Source: Methanosarcina mazei S-6 (GTDB taxonomy: Archaea > Halobacteriota > Methanosarcinia > Methanosarcinales > Methanosarcinaceae). Taken from it: 64,000 bases of DNA. Below, in pieces: positions 1-9,722 of the stretch. The DNA lies in the NCBI RefSeq assembly GCF_000970205.1, contig NZ_CP009512.1, positions 1,178,001 through 1,242,000 on the forward strand. Direction: 5' to 3'. The stretch's first letter is position 1. Each line of letters begins with the position of its first letter. A model generated the notes under the pieces. It did not search any database. It was given only the letters and a program-made list of their open reading frames with translations, and was not told where the DNA came from. The translations under genes and the position numbers were made by a program.

Positions 1-171
1 GTTGCATCTCTCGCTAAAGAAGCCGGAGTCAGGCAACTTGTCCTTACCCATATCAGTTCACGTTATACTGATGATGTGGGACCTATCCTGAATGATTCGA
101 GAAAAGTATTTGAAAATGTTATTGTAGCCGAAGACCTGATGGAACTTGAAGTCCCTTACAGACCTGATTGA
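1..171 (+). CDS. rnz: Ribonuclease Z, C-terminal 56 residues (partial)
   Basis: The reading frame is open from base 1 and stops at 169-171. The peptide contains LTHISSRYTDD, which matches the last metal-ligand motif (H-[FI]-S-x-R-Y) of ribonuclease Z, the metallo-beta-lactamase endonuclease that trims the 3' end of precursor tRNA. The stretch after it (AEDLMELEVPYRPD) is the usual C-terminal tail of archaeal and bacterial RNase Z. The start and the main HxHxDH motif lie outside the window. The assignment rests on the short tail only, but that motif is distinctive. Confidence 0.8.
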   Translation, partial: VASLAKEAGVRQLVLTHISSRYTDDVGPILNDSRKVFENVIVAEDLMELEVPYRPD

Positions 172-224
172 GTCCACTGCTGAGGATATTAATAATTTAA
201 TTTTTAGAAACAAAGATTGAGATT

Positions 225-362
225 CAGGTTACAGGATTTAAAAAGTAGATTCCAGGTTTAAAAAATGGGTTACAGGATTTAAGGTACAGGATTTAAAAAA
301 TAGGTTACAGGATTTAAGGTATATGATTTAAAAAGTCGATTCCAGGTTTAAAAAGTAGATTA
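225..362. repeat. Degenerate short tandem repeat downstream of rnz
   Basis: A motif close to gattycaggtttaaaaagta recurs about seven times with small changes (ttacaggattta, tccaggtttaaa, tacaggatttaa). It sits between the rnz stop and the 3' end of the leftward gene at 441. No gene is seen inside it. It is one of several AT-rich minisatellite-like arrays in this window. Confidence 0.7.
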
Positions 363-440
363 AATCTCTCTTCAGGAAACAAACCTGTAGAAAGAATCTT
401 TATTTTATCCGGATTACTTCCCGGCTTTACCATCACCTGT

Positions 441-701
441 TCAAACAAGTGTCCAGTCAAGCGGTTTGTCTTCAGAGTTGTAGAGTGTAACTCTCATGGT
501 CTTATCTTCTATTTCATAAATCGGCCTGATTCCAAGATAAAATGTGTCTCCAGGGTTTATTTCAATATCCCCGTTAACCCTTCCGAAGTACACCCTTCCT
601 TGTGTGCCTTTTTCTTCAACTGTCACACCTTTCCAGGCCAGATTCTTGATCACACTTATAACACTGCACTCAAAACGGTCGACTTCACGTATTTCACTCA
701 T
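441..701 (-). CDS. Small conserved-looking protein of unknown function (86 aa)
   Basis: I do not recognise this family. The 86-residue product is soluble and rich in charged residues and beta-branched amino acids, with no signal peptide or membrane segment. The sequence reads like a small beta-rich domain (GRVYFGRVNGDIEINPGD, then YEIEDKTMRVTLYN). Its start ATG at 701 is preceded by AAGGGAT on the coding strand, a reasonable ribosome-binding site. The amino-acid composition is protein-like, unlike the opposite-frame ORF. It is transcribed leftward, tail to tail with rnz, so it is probably its own unit. Confidence 0.65.
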   Translation of the reverse strand: MSEIREVDRFECSVISVIKNLAWKGVTVEEKGTQGRVYFGRVNGDIEINPGDTFYLGIRPIYEIEDKTMRVTLYNSEDKPLDWTLV

Positions 702-954
702 GGGAATCCCTTTTAAATCTTGTTTCGGATATCGTTAAGACTTTACTGAAATATGGTTTCTGATAGAAAATAATGATCTCCATACATAAAACTATCCCAG
801 AGGATTCAACGGAAAAAGTATCTTTAATTTTTTTAAATTTTATAAAAAATAATACATAAGAGAGGTGTCTGAAAAAAATAAAATATAAGAGAGGTGTTTG
901 AAACTTTTTATAAAAAGAAATAGAGGACACTTCTCTTTAATTTATACGTACAGG

Positions 955-2073
955 TTATACGTATAGGTGGGTCGGGTCCGGCATGAAATCTTTCCTGCCC
1001 AGTCTTGCAAGGGCTTTTTCAAAGTCTTTGCCGGTGACAATTTCCCTGTCTTCGATAATTGTCTGGTGCAGGGCGGTTTTAAGGATTTTCTCGACAATAT
1101 CCCTTCCGGAAAGCCCTTTCGCTTTCTTTGCGAGTGCCTGAAAATCACACTCTTCGACACCCAGAGGGAAAGTTTTCACATTTGATTCCAGTATATGGAC
1201 GATTTCTTCTTCTCCCGGAAGGACAAACTCTATTTCCTCTTCAAACCTGCTCCTTACTGCAGAGTCCAGGGAATTTATCCGGTTTGTCGAACAGATGGTA
1301 CAGACTCCGTCGCGTTCGATAATCCCATCCATTTCTGTCAGGAGGGCATTTACAATTTCGCTGACATCCCCTCTGAGCTCCTGAAACCTTCTGTCAAGGG
1401 CTATTGCATCAAGCTCATCAATGAAAATTATGCAGGGAGCCATCTCCTCTGCCCTGTCATACAGCTGATGGATCTGGCGGGCTCCGTCTCCCACATATTC
1501 TCCTATCAGCTGGGTGGCTTTGACAGGAATGAGCGGAACATCGGTTTTGTTTGCGAGGGCTTTTGCAAGCATGGTTTTTCCCGTTCCGGAGGGTCCGAAA
1601 AACAGGATGTTTCTTGGCGCCCATTTTCCGAATCGTTCGGGCTCTTCAAGGAAGCGTTCGATCAGCCTGCATTTCTGCTTTGCAAGTTCCTGCCCTATGA
1701 CATCTTCAAATATGACATCGCCTTTAATCTCTGAGGAAGAAGGAATTCCGCTTTCCTCTTCGGTTACTATAATTGAAGTTGAGCTGCCTATCATGGATTC
1801 TGCGGGTTCCACATCTATAATGCGGTATGCAAAGTCAGGGAACATTCTCCTGTCAAAGAGATAGTCCCCTTTGCGGGCGACATATCCGCTCCACTGTTCC
1901 CGTGCATAGAACTCAAATACATCCCTGTTTTCAATAACCGGATACTCTTCCATCATCCCGCTCAGGGGGTATCCTTCAGGTTTCAGGATAAGAAGTTCGG
2001 ATGTGGACTTCGTAAATTCGGTATTGTTTTCATGAGTCTTTTTCGCATTCACTCGTTGTGAGACTGGTCGCAC
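955..2073 (-). CDS. AAA+ ATPase, proteasome-regulatory-subunit-like (372 aa)
   Basis: This is a single-ring-type AAA+ ATPase. Walker A is GPSGTGKTM (residues about 160-168) and Walker B is IIFIDELD (about 215-222). The sensor 1 Asn is in CSTNR, and an SRH arginine pair follows in AVRSRFEEE. The C-terminal helical lid contains GLSGRDIVEK. The N-terminal 120 residues (EYPVIENRDVFEFYAREQW onward) are not a proteasome-activating-nucleotidase coiled coil. They look like the N domain of the archaeal 26S-subunit homologues such as the M. jannaschii MJ1494 type (from memory). The longest frame starts with GTG at 2073. A start at the ATG of 1956 would remove conserved-looking sequence, so GTG or a nearby start is preferred. 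The substrate is unknown. Confidence 0.85.
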   Translation of the reverse strand: MRPVSQRVNAKKTHENNTEFTKSTSELLILKPEGYPLSGMMEEYPVIENRDVFEFYAREQWSGYVARKGDYLFDRRMFPDFAYRIIDVEPAESMIGSSTSIIVTEEESGIPSSSEIKGDVIFEDVIGQELAKQKCRLIERFLEEPERFGKWAPRNILFFGPSGTGKTMLAKALANKTDVPLIPVKATQLIGEYVGDGARQIHQLYDRAEEMAPCIIFIDELDAIALDRRFQELRGDVSEIVNALLTEMDGIIERDGVCTICSTNRINSLDSAVRSRFEEEIEFVLPGEEEIVHILESNVKTFPLGVEECDFQALAKKAKGLSGRDIVEKILKTALHQTIIEDREIVTGKDFEKALARLGRKDFMPDPTHLYV

Positions 2074-2810
2074 TTTGTTATCAACTCGAATACTTTTCTA
2101 TATCCTATACTGACATGAAGGGCTAATAAAATTAACCCATGATCCTGCCCCTGGATTCGATTGCGAAAGCCTTCTCCTAACTCTATATAAAAAAATATTC
2201 TTTGTTCAAAAATGTTTTTTCCTGGTAAATGTTTCTTCCCGGTGAACTGTTTTTCTGGTGAACTGTTTTTTTTGCTACTACTTCTGTGATGTTATTGTAT
2301 TCTTTATGATCTGTAAAGTTACCGTATCCTTATGACCTGTAAAGTTACTGTATTCTTTATGTTATATCTGTAAACTATCATTGAAATTCAGGTAAACATT
2401 ATATATTCAGATATTTAATCTACAGATGTGAATCCTGAATGATATCACGTTGATGTAAAATATTTATAGGAGTACGAATAAAGAACTTATTGTTTAGAAC
2501 CCGACTGGATAAATGATTATGCAGGCCTTATTAATTAGCTGTTTGAGTAAAAAGGCTTTCATAAAGAGTTCTTTGCAAATTTCCTGATTTATTCGTTTAA
2601 TGTATGATGAAATAAACCAAAGGGAAAGCTAATATATTAGGGCAATAATATAAATCTTTTAATTATCAAATTGAAACTATTTTCTATAATAGTGAAAGCT
2701 GATAATTAATTATCAGTATATTATCTGATTAACACATTTGTATTGTATCGTATTAATGTAGAAAGTTAAACAACGTAAAAAAAGTTAAGCATCTAAGTTG
2801 CTTCCAGAGT
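2074..2810. other. AT-rich intergenic region with a 26-27 bp tandem repeat
   Basis: No convincing gene is seen in these 737 bases. Positions 2291-2376 hold three imperfect copies of a unit reading gttactgtattctttatg followed by a short spacer and ctgtaaa. Just before it, 2230-2272 holds two copies of ggtgaactgttttt. The rest is AT-rich and probably contains the promoter of the small gene at 2829. Confidence 0.6.
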
Positions 2811-2828
2811 ATGATTTGTATGTTTACT

Positions 2829-3008
2829 ATGGAGAATACGGAAGGTTTCGACCAGAAAACTCTTGACAAAATGAACGCTGAAGTCAAAAAGAGTATGAGC
2901 AAGCACGACCCAAAGTCGAAAAATTATAAAAAAATCTGTGAACAGGTTGAGGATCAGGTTTTCGACAAGTACTGTTCTGAAATATTCAGACCATCTCTTA
3001 AACTTTAA
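2829..3008 (+). CDS. Small charged helical protein (59 aa)
   Basis: I do not recognise this protein. It is lysine- and glutamate-rich and predicted helical (TLDKMNAEVKKSMSKHDP, then ICEQVEDQVFDKYCSEIF), soluble, with two cysteines. An in-frame ATG at 2811 would add MICMFT. I prefer 2829 because the added residues look unlike the rest, but neither start has a clear ribosome-binding site. It stands alone, with a long AT-rich leader and a T-rich repeat array directly after it. The composition is protein-like, but existence as a gene is only moderately supported. Confidence 0.5.
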   Translation: MENTEGFDQKTLDKMNAEVKKSMSKHDPKSKNYKKICEQVEDQVFDKYCSEIFRPSLKL

Positions 3009-3051
3009 ACCTTGCCGCTGGATAGCACTTATCCCGGTAAGTTTTTATTTT

Positions 3052-3178
3052 TCTTCTATTTTTTCTTCCATTTTTTTCCACTTTTCCTTCTATTTTTTTC
3101 CACTTTTCCTTCTATTTTTTTCCACTTTTCCTTCTATTTTTTTCCACTTTTCCTTCTATTTTTTCTTCCATTTTTTTC
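3052..3178. repeat. 22-bp T-rich tandem array
   Basis: Four successive copies of ccacttttccttctattttttt run from 3078 to about 3165, the last one varied. Both ends are bordered by the same variant block (tcttctattttttcttccat), so the array is nearly symmetrical. It lies between the small gene ending at 3008 and the exported protein at 3338. The long pyrimidine tracts would act as strong transcription-termination signals in an archaeon. Confidence 0.85.
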
Positions 3179-3337
3179 TCTTTTTCAGTTCTTGCATACC
3201 CGGAAGCCAATTATTTTTAAAAATATTTGTACTGCCTATTATACATTATCCGGAATTTCATCCTCTGCTATCTTACTTTTTTTGAACGTTTCTGTCTATT
3301 GAGAACTTTTTTATATTCAGGACTCTTATTTTCAGTT

Positions 3338-3868
3338 ATGATTTCTTGCAGTAAAAATAGAATCCTGAGTTTATTTCTGGTTATGCTTTTGCTTGTTTCT
3401 TCGGCAGGGGTAGCTTCCAGTGCCGGTGATGTTAAACCTGCCAGCACCTTTAAAACTTCTGTTAATTCCAGTGCAGAGAACGATCTTTATTCCGAATTAA
3501 GCGCGCAGATGGAGCTTTACAACGAGAACTTTGATAATGTGCCCTCGCTTGTTCAAAGGCTGGTTGGAAGTGAAGAGATTGCCGGGAGAATCAAGCTCAA
3601 CAATGGTGAGATGCTCTATGTAACCTTACTTATGAACGGTGGAAAAGTAGGAGACTTTTACAGATATGATACTCCTAACGATCCTAATTCTAAGTTCGGT
3701 CCTACCATAACCGTTGAATCCGATGAAGACACAATAAGAGAGATCCTTAATTCGGATGACCGGTTGAGAAAATCTGTAGAAAAAATGAACGACGGATCGC
3801 TTAAGGTAGAAATAGAAGGTTTTTTCCGAAAAACCGTGCTCTGGAGCATAAAGCAGCTATATTCGTAA
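3338..3868 (+). CDS. Exported protein of unknown function, possibly SCP2-like fold (176 aa)
   Basis: Starting at the ATG of 3338, the protein has a typical signal peptide: a basic N-terminus (CSKNR), a hydrophobic core (LSLFLVMLLLVSS) and a likely cleavage near AGVASSAG. The open frame extends upstream to 3227, but that part reads as translated T-rich spacer. The mature part is about 150 residues of alternating helix and strand, with a pattern (GPTITVESDEDTIREIL, then DGSLKVEIEG) that recalls SCP2-type lipid-binding domains. That resemblance is an inference and is weak. It converges on glmU across a hairpin terminator. Confidence 0.7.
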   Translation: MISCSKNRILSLFLVMLLLVSSAGVASSAGDVKPASTFKTSVNSSAENDLYSELSAQMELYNENFDNVPSLVQRLVGSEEIAGRIKLNNGEMLYVTLLMNGGKVGDFYRYDTPNDPNSKFGPTITVESDEDTIREILNSDDRLRKSVEKMNDGSLKVEIEGFFRKTVLWSIKQLYS

Positions 3869-3973
3869 GCGGACAATATATTTATGAGTTTCAAAAAGTC
3901 AAATCAGTATATAAAACCGGTTCATGGACTAAACTCAAAAACGAAATAAACTTCAAAAATTAATACAGGAAAT

Positions 3974-4027
3974 TTCCCTCCTTAACCTGTAAGAGAAAAG
4001 GAGGGAGTTTTCGAAACTCCTTTTTTA
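3974..4027. terminator. Bidirectional hairpin terminator with two overlapping stems
   Basis: ggagttt (4004-4010) pairs with aaactcc (4014-4020), and a run of six T follows at 4021. An alternative stem, tccctcctt (3975-3983) with aaggaggga (3998-4006), shares three bases with the first. The element lies between the convergent genes ending at 3868 (+) and 4046 (-). Confidence 0.7.
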
Positions 4028-4045
4028 TATCTTTTTATCGGATTC

Positions 4046-5239
4046 TCAGTGCTTGACCACTTCTCCGGGAACTGTGGCTCTCCCTTTTCCCATTACGACC
4101 CCAATATTTATGCTTGTATTGATGCCTGTATGCACATCATCCCCCATTATCACACCGAGTTTTCGCCTGCCCGAATCTATAATCCTTCCTTTCAGCATTA
4201 CTTTTATGTTCTTTCCGTCGTGGCGGAGGTTTGCAACTTTCGTGCCGGCTCCAAAATTACAGCGGCGCCCTATAACACTATCACCCACATAACTCAGGTG
4301 ACCAATATGAGTGCCTTCCATAACAATTGTATTTTTTACCTCAACGGCATTCCCTATCCTTACTTTGTTGCCTATTGCTGTTGATGGGCGGATAAAGCAG
4401 TTAGGCCCTATATCGCAGTAATCTCCTATTACCACAGGTCCTTCGATATAAGCCCCGCTCCGGATAAGTGAGCCTTTTCCTATAGCGACCTCCCCTCTTA
4501 AAGTAACGTTTGGTTCAACATTACCCCGGCAGTATCCTTTCAGGGTTTTTAAGAGGTGCTCGTTTGCTTTCAGGAGGTCCCAGGGGTAACCTATGTCAAT
4601 CCAGCTGTCTCCGAGAAGGCTGTAACCTGCAGGCGCTCCACTGTCGATCAGCATCTGGATGGAGTCTGTTATTTCAAGTTCTTTTCTTACAGAAAGCTCT
4701 GTCCTGTCAATAAAGCCAAAAATTGACTCCCGGAAGAGATAAATTCCGGCGTTTGCAAGCTTTGTTGGGGGGTTTTTTGGCTTTTCAATTATCCTGATTA
4801 CTCTCTCTCCTTCAGTTTCAAGCACTCCGAAATCCGAGGGATTTTCTACCTCTTTTACGCAGATAACAGCTTCCTCTTTTCTTTCAAGCAGGGATTGTAA
4901 ATCAGATTTTTCTATGAGCATGTCTCCGTTAAGCACAAGGAATGCTCCTTCAACGTGCCCTCTGGCATAGCCTATGGCATTTGCAGTCCCTAGCTGCTCT
5001 TTCTGCTGCACGTACTCAATGCTCACTCCCCATCTGCTTCCGTCCCCGAAGTGAGTTTTTATCTGATCTTCCAGGTATCCTGTAATGAAGACAAAACCTT
5101 CAATGCCTGCTTCAACAGCCGAATCAAGGATATGTTCGAGTACGGGTTTGTTTGCTACCTGAAGCATCACCTTCGGGCAGTCGGAAGTAAGAGGTTCCAT
5201 CCTTGTGCCTTTTCCTGCCACAAGGACAACAGCTTTCAT
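4046..5239 (-). CDS. glmU: Bifunctional GlmU-type enzyme (sugar-1-P nucleotidylyltransferase / acetyltransferase)
   Basis: It acetylates glucosamine-1-phosphate and transfers UMP to give UDP-GlcNAc. The N-terminal Rossmann-like domain (about 1-225) carries the nucleotide loop [15 protein letters not shown], and an LNGD metal/sugar motif near 103-106. The C-terminal half is a left-handed beta-helix of hexapeptide repeats. H314, Y317, N337, K343 and K346 are present in GHLSYVGD and [11 protein letters not shown]. This is the same spacing as the acetyltransferase residues of Sulfolobus ST0452 (H308, Y311, N331, K337, K340, from memory), so the acetyltransferase should be active. The start overlaps the glmM stop by ATGA, which implies translational coupling. 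It is last of a leftward UDP-GlcNAc cluster. Confidence 0.92.
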
Positions 5240-6540
5240 TTAAGCGCCTCCTTCACTATTTTTTCTGCCATCTCATAGATCCCATCCACGTTTTCCCGGG
5301 CTTCTGCAGTAATCCTGACTTTTGCTTCCGTGCCTGAAGGCCGGACAAGTACCCAGCCGTTTTCAAGTTCAACGCGGATGCCGTCAATGTCAAGGACTTT
5401 TCCAAGGGGTTCCAGTTTTGATTTTGCCCGTTTCATAAACTCGGCTTTCTTTTCGTTTGCACAGGGTAAAGCGCCTCTCTTTGTGGCATAGATCGGAAGT
5501 TCTGCCCTTAATTCACTTAATTTCTTTTCATTGACAATTTCAACAAGTTTTGCAGCTGCATAGATCCCATCCGGGCAGTAAGAGATCTTCGGGAAAATCC
5601 AGCTTCCTGAGGGCTCTCCACCGTAGATTGCTTTGCACTGCTTTATGCCCTCTGCGACATAAACGTCCCCTACCCTCGTCCTTATGATTTCCGAGCCTTC
5701 AAGGTAATCGTCTACCATAAGAGAGGTATCCACAGGCACAACAACCGACCCTTTTTTGTCCCCGCACTCAAAACGCCCGAATATTGCAAGCAGTTCGTCT
5801 CCGGAAACGAAATTGCCTTTTTCGTCCACTGCCATCATCCTGTCTGCGTCGCCATCGTGAGCTATCCCAAGGTCAGCTCCGAATGCCACAACTGCTTTTT
5901 TAAGCAGGGAAAGGTTCTGGTCATTTGGCTCGGGGTTTCTTGCCGGGAAATGCCCGTCAGGCTGGGAATTCAGGGTTATTATCTCGCAGCCGAGTTCCTG
6001 GAGGAGATAGGGGGTGATTGTACTCCCAGCCCCGCACCCGCAGTCAAGAACCACACGCAGCTTAGACTTTCCTACAAGACCCTCAATCATGTCCATGTGG
6101 TCTCTGATGGCATTCTCGTCTTCAGCAATTTTACCTATTAAGTCCCAGGTAACCCGGGAAAAGTTTTCCTTTTCTATAGCTTCTTCAATCTCTTCCTGCT
6201 GGGCTGAATCAAAAGCCATCCCATCAGGGTTCCACAGCTTTATCCCAACATACTCCGAGGGGTTGTGGGAAGCTGTAACCATTACACCACACTCGTATTT
6301 CCTGGCTGCATAAGCAAGGGTGGGAGTGGTTACCATGCCTGCTTTTGTTACGTCACAGCCTGCCGCGGTCAGCCCGGCAACAAGGGCGTGCTCTATCATG
6401 GGAGCCGAAACCCTTGGGTCTCTCCCTATTACAGCAGTCTTTTTCCGGCTTCCTAATACAAGTCCCACCTTCAGTGCAAGTTCGGGCGTAACTTCCGTAT
6501 TGACTATACCTCTAATTCCTGAAGATCCGAAAAGTTTCAT
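5236..6540 (-). CDS. glmM: Phosphoglucosamine mutase
   Basis: It interconverts glucosamine-6-phosphate and glucosamine-1-phosphate. The 434-residue length and the motifs fit the archaeal alpha-D-phosphohexomutase family. TASHNP carries the phospho-accepting Ser91, DGDADR binds the metal, GEPSG is the sugar-specificity loop, and [11 protein letters not shown] binds phosphate near the C-terminus. The open frame begins 10 codons earlier. The ATG at 6540 is preferred because family members begin with [11 protein letters not shown]. It sits between glmS upstream and glmU downstream, and its TGA overlaps the glmU ATG. Family members also use phosphoglucose or phosphomannose, but the neighbours point to glucosamine. 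Confidence 0.93.
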
Positions 6541-6625
6541 AAATCCCACTCCATATTTCCTGAAGTTCAATTTTTCTGAAAGCTTGTTTATGGTTTAATT
6601 AACCGATCATTTAATAGTGGTGTAT

Positions 6626-8482
6626 TTATTCTACAGTTACACTCTTTGCAAGGTTACGGGGCTTGTCAATAGCGCAGTCCCTGGCAAGAGCAGTGTAATA
6701 AGCAAGCAACTGAAGTACGACAACACTCAAAAGGGGAGCCAGAAGTTCGTCACACGAGGGAACTCTCAGGACAACGTCAGCATATTTTCCTATTTCAGTA
6801 TCATTGATATTGGCAACTGCTATTACATACGCGTCCCTGGCTTTCACTTCTTTTATGTTGCTGAGCATCTTCTCATAAGTCTGCCCTTTCGTGGCAATCG
6901 CAACCACAGGAGCCCCTTCGTCAAGCAGGGCAATAGGGCCGTGTTTCAGTTCCCCTGCAGCAAAGCCTTCGGCATGTACATATGAGATCTCTTTGAGCTT
7001 CAGGGCTCCTTCGAGTGCTATGGGGTAGCTCAGGTGCCTTCCAAGGAAGAAATAGCTCTTTGAACAGGCAAAGTTCTCAGCACATTCCCTTATCACTTCT
7101 TTCTGGTTGAGGATCTGCTGGATCTCACCCGGGACCTTTCTGATTTCCGTAATAAAACTTTTCACGTAGTCAGGACTGAGTTTGCCCCTCACGAGAGCGA
7201 ATTTTACAGCGAGGAGATAAAGGAGGATAAGCTGGGTACTGAAAGTCTTCGTGGCAGCAACCCCTATCTCCGGGCCTGCCCGGGTATAGAGAACACTGTT
7301 TGCTTCTCTTGTTATTGTGCTTCCCACAACATTCGTGATTGCAAGGGTGGGGCAGTTGTAAGACATGATTTCCCGAACAGCTGCAAGTGTGTCTGCAGTC
7401 TCTCCTGACTGGGTAATAGCAATTGCGAGGGTCCCTTCATGCATAACAGGGTTTCTATACCTGTATTCGGAGCAGATGTCAATATCGCAGTGAATTCCTG
7501 CCAGCTGTTCAAAAAGGTATTTCCCCAGCAAGCCTGCGTGCCAGGAAGTCCCGCAGGCGAGAATCTGAACCCTTGACAGTTTCTTTATTTCGTCATCATT
7601 GAGGTTCAGCTCCTTTAAGTATATGGCTCCTTCAAGCTCCGAGACCTTTCCTGCCAGGGTATTGTGGATTGCGCTGACCTGCTCATGGATTTCTTTAAGC
7701 ATGAAATGTTCATAACCTGCTTTTTCCGCAGCTTCAAAGTCCCACTCTATTTTTTCTATCTTCTTTTCTTTGAGTTTTCCTTCCCTGTCAAATATCTCCA
7801 CGCTGTCAGGTGTCAGGACTGCGGTCTCAAAGTCATCGACAAAGATTACGTCTCTGGTATGAATCAGAAAAGCAGTCACATCAGATGCAGCAAAATTTTC
7901 CCCTTTCCCGAGCCCTATAACCAGAGGGCTGTCCTTGCGGGCAAGAACAAGTTTTCCCTGCTCGTCCGCAGAGATTACTGCAAGTGCATATGACCCTTCA
8001 ATCTCTTTTAAAGCTTCCCTGAGCCCTGCAAGAAGATTATTCCGGGCTTCTTTTCCATCCGGGCTTCCATATATGTGTTTGTGCAGAAGATGTGCGATAA
8101 CTTCGGTATCGGTTTCGGATTTGAATTCATAACCTTCTCCGATAAGCCGCTCTTTTAGCGCCATGTAATTCTCAATAATCCCGTTATGTACAAGTGAGAT
8201 TTTTACAGGGTTTCCTCCCGAATTATGGGGATGGGCATTTTCCGTACTTGGGCGGCCGTGAGTTGCCCAGCGAGTATGTCCTATCCCGATAGCTCCTTTC
8301 AGGTTTTTCGGAATTTCTGATTCAAGATTTATGATTTTTCCCACTGCTTTGTATGTCTCAACCCCGCTTCCAAGGACAGTAACCCCTGCGGAGTCATATC
8401 CCCTGTATTCGAGTTTTTTAAGAGATTCTATTATAACCGGCGCAGCAGCATTTCGCCCTGCATACCCTACAATTCCACACAT
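6626..8482 (-). CDS. glmS: Glutamine-fructose-6-phosphate aminotransferase (isomerizing)
   Basis: It makes glucosamine-6-phosphate from fructose-6-phosphate and glutamine, the first committed step of UDP-GlcNAc synthesis. The protein begins MCGIVGYAG, so the catalytic Cys2 follows the initiator Met. The glutaminase domain (to about 220) contains GHTRWATHG and HNGIIEN. Two SIS isomerase domains follow (about 290-425 with CGTSWHA and ITQSGETADT, and about 465-600 with LGRHLSYP). The C-terminus KPRNLAKSVTVE holds the conserved catalytic lysine. At 618 residues it is full length. It lies 23 bases downstream of the start-side gene at 8505 and about 85 bases upstream of glmM, all leftward. Confidence 0.96.
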   Translation of the reverse strand: MCGIVGYAGRNAAAPVIIESLKKLEYRGYDSAGVTVLGSGVETYKAVGKIINLESEIPKNLKGAIGIGHTRWATHGRPSTENAHPHNSGGNPVKISLVHNGIIENYMALKERLIGEGYEFKSETDTEVIAHLLHKHIYGSPDGKEARNNLLAGLREALKEIEGSYALAVISADEQGKLVLARKDSPLVIGLGKGENFAASDVTAFLIHTRDVIFVDDFETAVLTPDSVEIFDREGKLKEKKIEKIEWDFEAAEKAGYEHFMLKEIHEQVSAIHNTLAGKVSELEGAIYLKELNLNDDEIKKLSRVQILACGTSWHAGLLGKYLFEQLAGIHCDIDICSEYRYRNPVMHEGTLAIAITQSGETADTLAAVREIMSYNCPTLAITNVVGSTITREANSVLYTRAGPEIGVAATKTFSTQLILLYLLAVKFALVRGKLSPDYVKSFITEIRKVPGEIQQILNQKEVIRECAENFACSKSYFFLGRHLSYPIALEGALKLKEISYVHAEGFAAGELKHGPIALLDEGAPVVAIATKGQTYEKMLSNIKEVKARDAYVIAVANINDTEIGKYADVVLRVPSCDELLAPLLSVVVLQLLAYYTALARDCAIDKPRNLAKSVTVE

Positions 8483-8504
8483 TTTTTATCTCCTTCTTAC
8501 GAGC

Positions 8505-9722
8505 TTAGAGGACCACCGAATCACGGGACAGGTCTCTGTAAATTGTATTTCCGGACTCTACCTGACAGTTTACCGCTATCATTACTCCGGCTTTAACAAG
8601 CACTCTGCCTCCTATGCGGTTGTCGTCCCCGAGTATAGTGCCGAGCTTTGGGGCTTTATGGACCTTGCAGTTTATGTTTATCTCAAGGTTTTCCTTTTCC
8701 TCTGCGGTAAAACCTGGGCCAAGTGTATTATTGCTTCCAATTATAGAATTTGAAATCTGTCCATGGGAAGAAATCCTGCAGTCATTCATTATGATGCTGT
8801 TCTGTATTTCGGTAAAGGACCTTATGGACACGTTGTCTCCTATAGTAGTGGAGGGCAAAATTACTACGTTAGGTCCTATATCACAGTTTTCCCCGATTAC
8901 AACGGGACCTACAATATAGGTTCCGGAACGAATTATTGTGTTTTTCCCTATTGCGACATTTCCGCGGATTATTACTCCTTCTTCGAGCTCTCCTTCCTGC
9001 TTCAGGTTTTTGGAGGCATTTAATACGGTTGCATTCGCTTTCAGGAGGTCCCACGAGTGAACCGCGTCCAGCCATTTTGATTCTGTAGGGATTGAAGTAA
9101 CCATTTTCCCCTCATCGATCATAAGCTGGAGAGTGTCGGTTATTGCATATTCTCCGTTTTCGGATATTGGGGTCTTTTCAATGGTTTCAAAGACCTGCGG
9201 CGTAAAAATATAAATTCCTGTATTTACAAGGCGGCTTAAGCCTCCGGGCCTTTTTTCCAGAATCTGGGTGACTTTCTTCTTTTCTTTCAATACCACTCCA
9301 TAACCTGCCGTATCTTCCATTCTTACGGTTAAGAGGCTTGCATCACCTTCATAGTTATTAAGGAGGTCGGCGATGGTTTTAGGCTCTACAAGGTTGTCCC
9401 CGTTCAAAACAAGAAATTCGGAATCTTCGGGCCCTATCAGTTTTTTCGCCTGCTCAATTGCATGAGCTGTTCCAAGCTGGGCCTTTTGCTCCACATATGA
9501 TATGTTTACCCCGAAATTAAGCCCGTCTTCAAAATAGTTCATGATGCGCTCTTTTTCATACCCGACAACCAGGATGATTTCTTTGATTTCGTTTTTTTCA
9601 AGCGAAGATATGACATGTTCCAGAATGGGCCTGTTAGCTACAGGAAGCATTACTTTGGAACGAGTAAGTGTAAGAGGCCTGCAGCGCAGTCCTTCCCCTG
9701 CTGCGAGGATAATAGCTTTCAT
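8505..9722 (-). CDS. GlmU-like sugar-1-phosphate nucleotidylyltransferase with a diverged beta-helix domain
   Basis: This is a paralogue of the gene at 4046, with the same two-domain plan over 405 residues. The N-terminal nucleotidylyltransferase domain keeps GxG, PLT, SKVML and LNGDN, although the usual T-R after the glycines is L-R. The C-terminal hexapeptide beta-helix has lost the acetyltransferase set. At the positions matching H314, Y317 and N337 of the other copy it has H320, I323 and K343, and the [10 protein letters not shown] loop is replaced by EEKENLEIN. I infer it is a UTP/dTTP:sugar-1-phosphate transferase with a structural C-domain. The ATG at 9722 is chosen over the frame start five codons earlier because the family begins MKAIILAAGEG. 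It is first in the leftward cluster. Confidence 0.88.
   Translation of the reverse strand: MKAIILAAGEGLRCRPLTLTRSKVMLPVANRPILEHVISSLEKNEIKEIILVVGYEKERIMNYFEDGLNFGVNISYVEQKAQLGTAHAIEQAKKLIGPEDSEFLVLNGDNLVEPKTIADLLNNYEGDASLLTVRMEDTAGYGVVLKEKKKVTQILEKRPGGLSRLVNTGIYIFTPQVFETIEKTPISENGEYAITDTLQLMIDEGKMVTSIPTESKWLDAVHSWDLLKANATVLNASKNLKQEGELEEGVIIRGNVAIGKNTIIRSGTYIVGPVVIGENCDIGPNVVILPSTTIGDNVSIRSFTEIQNSIIMNDCRISSHGQISNSIIGSNNTLGPGFTAEEKENLEININCKVHKAPKLGTILGDDNRIGGRVLVKAGVMIAVNCQVESGNTIYRDLSRDSVVL

Noticed and set aside
942-2086. Long opposite-strand ORFs over the AAA+ gene (967-1185, 1195-1734, 1514-1864 on +)
   Set aside because: They are shadows of a clear AAA+ gene on the minus strand and have no domain-like sequence or ribosome-binding site.
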